From the NCBI RefSeq assembly GCF_001976065.1, contig NZ_MNAH01000002.1, forward strand, positions 617,118 through 681,117: a stretch of 64,000 bases of DNA, in the 5' to 3' direction. Numbering within the stretch: the stretch's first letter is position 1; every line of letters starts with the position of its first letter. Both the position numbers and the translations under genes were made by a program. This document shows, piece by piece, positions 61,020 to 64,000 of the stretch. This DNA is from Pseudomonas putida (lineage in GTDB: Bacteria > Pseudomonadota > Gammaproteobacteria > Pseudomonadales > Pseudomonadaceae). The notes beneath the pieces were generated by a model, which saw only the letters and a program-made list of their open reading frames with translations, had not been told where the DNA came from and did no database searches.

Positions 61020-62036
61020 TCAGTTGGGGTCGAGCAAACCCCCGCTCCAGTTGCGCGACCGGCGGGTGCCGGTGAACTTCGCCACCCCCATGCCCTGGGA
61101 AATCAGGCGATCGCGATAACGAGTGACCAGGCGCCCGGTCTGCTCGGCATACAGCACCACTTCAGAGGAGGGATCACCGGGGCGGCGCAGGATGCGCGCG
61201 AAACGCTGGCCTTGGTCGACCAGATCGCCCAGTTCCTTCTCGAAAATCAGCACCCCGGGCTGTGGCGCAAGGATGGTTTCCATGTGGCCCATCTCCACCG
61301 CCTCCACCGGCCAATCGACGGGTACCATCCCATCGTCGATGACCCCACAGGCGCAGAGCCAGGCGTACAGCCCCTGGGCATCCTGTTCGGCGAAACGGTC
61401 GCTGACGTCGCCCTGCCCGCGCAACTCCAGGGTCGCGGCCATGCGATGCGCGGTCGTGCCCTCGCGCAGCCAGGGCGCGATGATGGTTTCTTCGAAGGAG
61501 CCATCGTCGCCGTCATCCCAGATGATCGCCACGTCCATGCGCAGCGCCGCCGCCAGTGCCCGGCCGCGGGGCCAGAAACTGCGGTGCATATAAAGGTAGG
61601 GCAGCGCCTCATCGTCGGTGTGCAGGTCCAGCACCACATCCGCTGGCGCCGCCAGTTGCACCAGTTTTTGTTGCCACGCCTGCACGGCGGTCGAAGGTCG
61701 CTCCATTGCCGCCGACTGATCGAAGCCACGGTTGAAATTATGCCCAGTCGCATCGTGATAGCGCCCGAGGATCCGCCCCTGGCGAAACTGGCCGATGCCC
61801 AGCGGGTTGGCCTGCGGCACCACAGTGATACTGCCTTTGAGCCGGCCCTGGGATTGAGCGACTGCAAGGCGTTGCATCAACAGGTGCAGCACCAGCATGC
61901 CGGCGATTTCATCGGCATGCACCCCGGCCTGCAAGTGCACCTTGGGCCCATCCTGGGCGCCCTCGAAGCGCCAGGCGCCGACCTGTACCGGATCGCCATT
62001 GTTGTTGCTGACGTTGAACGAAATATCCTGCGCCAC
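61020..62036 (-). CDS. Succinylglutamate desuccinylase/aspartoacylase-family hydrolase
   Basis: A 338-residue zinc carboxypeptidase-like enzyme. The first zinc motif is QAGVHADEIAG (His and Glu), the second His is in VLDLHTDDEALPYLY, and PQANPLGIGQFRQGRILGRY is the substrate-loop region. Relatives remove acyl groups from amino acids. In P. aeruginosa an AstE-like gene (aotO) sits in the arginine/ornithine ABC operon, matching this context of amino-acid ABC permeases. It is the last gene of the minus-strand operon. Confidence 0.85.
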   Translation of the reverse strand: MAQDISFNVSNNNGDPVQVGAWRFEGAQDGPKVHLQAGVHADEIAGMLVLHLLMQRLAVAQSQGRLKGSITVVPQANPLGIGQFRQGRILGRYHDATGHNFNRGFDQSAAMERPSTAVQAWQQKLVQLAAPADVVLDLHTDDEALPYLYMHRSFWPRGRALAAALRMDVAIIWDDGDDGSFEETIIAPWLREGTTAHRMAATLELRGQGDVSDRFAEQDAQGLYAWLCACGVIDDGMVPVDWPVEAVEMGHMETILAPQPGVLIFEKELGDLVDQGQRFARILRRPGDPSSEVVLYAEQTGRLVTRYRDRLISQGMGVAKFTGTRRSRNWSGGLLDPN

Positions 62037-62051
62037 CCGCTTGTCCTCCTG

Positions 62052-63026
62052 TTATTGATCCGCGGCACCCGCGTGGCCACGATCGGGTTTGCTCTCGTCC
62101 CCTTCGGGATAAAGAGGCTGCGACACGGAGCATTCGGCGCCGACCACGTCCTGTTCCGGGTGACGACCGAAGATCATCGCCAGGGTGCCGCTGACCGCAA
62201 TCAAGCCGGCGCCGATCATCAACGACACATCCATCAGCGTGCCCCAGATCAGGCTCGACAGCAGGAACGCCCAGATCAGCCCGGTGTACTCGAACGGCGC
62301 CAGCACGGTTGCAGTGGCGCGCTGGAAACTGGCGAACAGCAGGAACTGGCCGATGCCGCCCATCAGCCCGGCGCCGAGCATGCCCAGCCAGGCCGGAACG
62401 GGTGCCGGGGTGTGGGTCCAGGGCAATGCCAGCGCCATGCAAATGACAAACACTACATTGGTGATCAGCATCTGTTCCAGCACCGAGGTCTGCTCGTCCA
62501 CCTGGCGCAACTGGATATAGGTGAAGGCCCAGCACATGGCGGCCAGCAGGGTCAGTACGATCGGCAACGGATCGGCCATGTCGCTGGGGCGACAGGCAAT
62601 CACCACGCCGATGAAACCGACGATCAGGGTGAACCACTGCCAGCCGTTGACGCGTTCCTTGAGAATCGCCGTCGCCAGTACCGTGACCATGATCGGTGCC
62701 GAGAAATACAGGGTGGTCATCTCCGCCAGGGTCAGGTCGCGGGCTGCCGTGTAGTACAGCAGCCACGCCGCGATCGACAGCAGGCCGCGCACCACCAGCA
62801 GCCGCCGACTGGACGAGCGCCAGGCGCGACGCACCAGTTGCAGGCGGCCGATCAGCAAACAGGCGAGCACCACCACCAGGGCGCGCCAGAACAGGATGGT
62901 GAACACCGAATAATCGGCCACCAGCCACTTGATGCCGGCATCCTGCAAGGACAGGAACGCATAGCCCAGGGTGCACAGGCCAATGCCTTGCAAGGAGCGG
63001 TCAACCAATGGCCTGTTGTTCATCAT
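62052..63026 (-). CDS. EamA/DMT-family permease
   Basis: A 324-residue inner-membrane transporter with ten hydrophobic segments in two EamA repeats. The first begins GLCTLGYAFLSLQDAGIKWL and the second GMLGAGLMGGIGQFLLFAS. DMT permeases often export amino acids or metabolites. ATG at 63026 overlaps the stop of the ABC permease (ATGATGA), so the genes are coupled. In an amino-acid uptake and deacylation operon it may export a by-product. Confidence 0.85.
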   Translation of the reverse strand: MMNNRPLVDRSLQGIGLCTLGYAFLSLQDAGIKWLVADYSVFTILFWRALVVVLACLLIGRLQLVRRAWRSSSRRLLVVRGLLSIAAWLLYYTAARDLTLAEMTTLYFSAPIMVTVLATAILKERVNGWQWFTLIVGFIGVVIACRPSDMADPLPIVLTLLAAMCWAFTYIQLRQVDEQTSVLEQMLITNVVFVICMALALPWTHTPAPVPAWLGMLGAGLMGGIGQFLLFASFQRATATVLAPFEYTGLIWAFLLSSLIWGTLMDVSLMIGAGLIAVSGTLAMIFGRHPEQDVVGAECSVSQPLYPEGDESKPDRGHAGAADQ

Positions 63027-63721
63027 GCAGACCTGCGCACCGGGGTGCCACGGCGTTCGGCGAAGGCGAACAGCGCCTCGATCAGGAACGTCAGGCACAC
63101 GTAGACACCGGCCACCAGCAGCAACGGCTCGTACACTTGCAGGGTTTGCGCGCGCACCACGTTGGCCGCGCCCAACAGGTCGATCACTGCGATGGTCGAG
63201 GCCAGGGCCGTGGATTTGAGCAGCATCACGGTTTCTCCGGCCAGGGTCGGCAACAGTAGGCGCAGCGCCCGGGGCAATCGCACCCGCAACAGGGCCTGGC
63301 GCGGGGTCATGCCAAACGCCGATGCCGCTTCCATTTCACCTTTGGGCACCGCCAACAGGCCGCCACGGATCACTTCGCCGACATAGGCCCCCACCGACAC
63401 CACCAGGGCGAACACGATGTACCAGTAGCCGTCACGCAGGTAAGGCCAGAGGAAGCTGCCGCGAATCAGCGGGAACTGCGCAAACAGACTGCCCAGGCCG
63501 TAGTAGAAAATGTAGATCTGGATCAGCAAGGGGGTACCGCGGGTGACGCTGGTGTAGAACAGGCTGACCTTGGCGATGACCTTGTTCTTCGAGATGCGCG
63601 CCAGTGCCACCAGCACCGCCAGGACAAAACCAAACACACTGGCAATCACCAGGATCGCAAGGGTCGTCTGCAGCCCCCGGAGTAACAGCGATGCGTATTC
63701 AACTATCCACGCTGGAATCAT
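63023..63721 (-). CDS. Amino-acid ABC transporter permease (HisM/ArtM-like)
   Basis: A 232-residue inner-membrane permease. The N-terminal helix pair and the ABC-binding EAA loop (GEMEAASAFGMTPRQALLRV, then RLPRALRLLLP) are present. VTRGTPLLIQIYIFYYGLGS is typical of the polar amino-acid (HAAT) family. It forms the channel with the permease encoded just upstream; the ATPase and binding protein must lie beyond the right edge. Confidence 0.88.
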   Translation of the reverse strand: MIPAWIVEYASLLLRGLQTTLAILVIASVFGFVLAVLVALARISKNKVIAKVSLFYTSVTRGTPLLIQIYIFYYGLGSLFAQFPLIRGSFLWPYLRDGYWYIVFALVVSVGAYVGEVIRGGLLAVPKGEMEAASAFGMTPRQALLRVRLPRALRLLLPTLAGETVMLLKSTALASTIAVIDLLGAANVVRAQTLQVYEPLLLVAGVYVCLTFLIEALFAFAERRGTPVRRSA

Positions 63722-63739
63722 TTCGTTCTCTCTGCCGGT

Positions 63740-64000
63740 TCAGTCAGCAAGGGGCATCCAGCGACGAATGCGTCGCTCGAGCCGGCCCGACAGGTAGTTG
63801 GACGCCAGGGTCACCGCGTAATACAGCGCCGCGGCCGTGAGGTAGAACAACAGGTAATGACGCGTCGAGCCCGCCCCTTGCCGGGCGGTGTACAGCAGTT
63901 CGTTGGTGCCGACCACGCTGATCAGCGCGCTGTCCTTGATCAGGTTGATCCACAGGTTGGCCATCCCCGCCATCGCATACGGCGCCATGATCGGCAGCGT
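63740..64000 (-). CDS. Amino-acid ABC transporter permease (HisQ/ArtQ-like), partial
   Basis: The C-terminal 86 codons of a polar amino-acid ABC permease; the gene continues past the window edge. LWINLIKDSALISVVGTNEL is the conserved post-EAA segment, and the last helix (YLLFYLTAAALYYAVTLASN) ends at a charged tail. It lies 18 bases upstream of the partner permease. Confidence 0.82.
   Translation of the reverse strand, partial: TLPIMAPYAMAGMANLWINLIKDSALISVVGTNELLYTARQGAGSTRHYLLFYLTAAALYYAVTLASNYLSGRLERRIRRWMPLAD

Noticed and set aside
61002..63104. A 700-codon plus-strand open frame
   Set aside because: It lies exactly opposite the hydrolase and EamA genes, whose motifs are clear. Its translation is rich in His, Gln, Arg and Gly with no domain, as expected of the antisense frame of GC-rich coding DNA.

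Overview
The window reads as chromosome of a fluorescens-group Pseudomonas. The evidence is DUF2790 secreted proteins, an OprD-family porin, Pseudomonas-type REP/BIME repeats, Aer-like chemoreceptors, a YbdK/GlgX/phospholipase D stress block, and a complete Nit1C cluster of the kind described in cyanide- and nitrile-using pseudomonads. It is densely packed with accessory catabolism and regulation. No rRNA, tRNA, CRISPR array, prophage or intact insertion sequence was seen.

Layout. 0-8 kb: three LysR regulators, an NTF2-like protein, a DUF2790 protein, an organic-anion MFS permease, a ring-cleavage-type cupin, an unknown protein and a lactonase-type metallo-beta-lactamase-fold enzyme. 8-24 kb: an organic-acid catabolic island. 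On the minus strand are thiolase, enoyl-CoA hydratase and an OprD porin. Divergent from them is a plus-strand run of APH-type kinase, acyl-CoA dehydrogenase, SDR, CoA-transferase, acyl-CoA synthetase, GntR/FCD regulator, nitroreductase and SDR. It is followed by a second, closely related MFS permease and a three-gene block of aconitase-like large and small subunits plus a PEP-mutase/isocitrate-lyase-family lyase. The adjacent APH kinase and dehydrogenase match the two halves of ACAD10/11, which suggests a 4-hydroxyacyl-CoA (levulinate-like) route. Four GTCnGACA sites lie in front of genes of this region and are candidate operators for the GntR protein.

24-36 kb: the Nit1C cluster nitBCDEFGH on the minus strand, with the divergent sigma-54 activator nitA. 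The key observation is that the two genes downstream of nitA, a probable LnmK-type double-hotdog protein and a single-chain methylmalonyl-CoA mutase, have a promoter that copies the nitB promoter element by element: a TACGAA-N2-TTCGTA palindrome, an IHF consensus in the same orientation, and TGGCACG-N4-TCGCT, with spacings equal to within 1 bp. The NitA regulon therefore probably includes a B12-dependent mutase operon. I do not know of a description of this link.

36-46 kb: a D-2-hydroxyacid dehydrogenase with a MatC-type permease, a second DUF2790 protein, a LysR regulator, a RES-Xre toxin-antitoxin pair and two chemoreceptors. 46-59 kb: a stress/envelope block with a 24-residue membrane peptide, methyltransferase, secreted charged-repeat protein, phospholipase D lipoprotein, a 3' fragment of a cytochrome bd subunit II gene, YbdK, three co-transcribed envelope-associated proteins, GlgX, a PLP dehydratase with a divergent AraC regulator, TrmK and a small lipoprotein. 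59-64 kb: a MscS-type channel, then an amino-acid ABC permease pair with an EamA permease and an AstE/aspartoacylase-like hydrolase, running off the right edge.

All assignments come from reading motifs. No database search was run, and symbols are given only where family and context agree.
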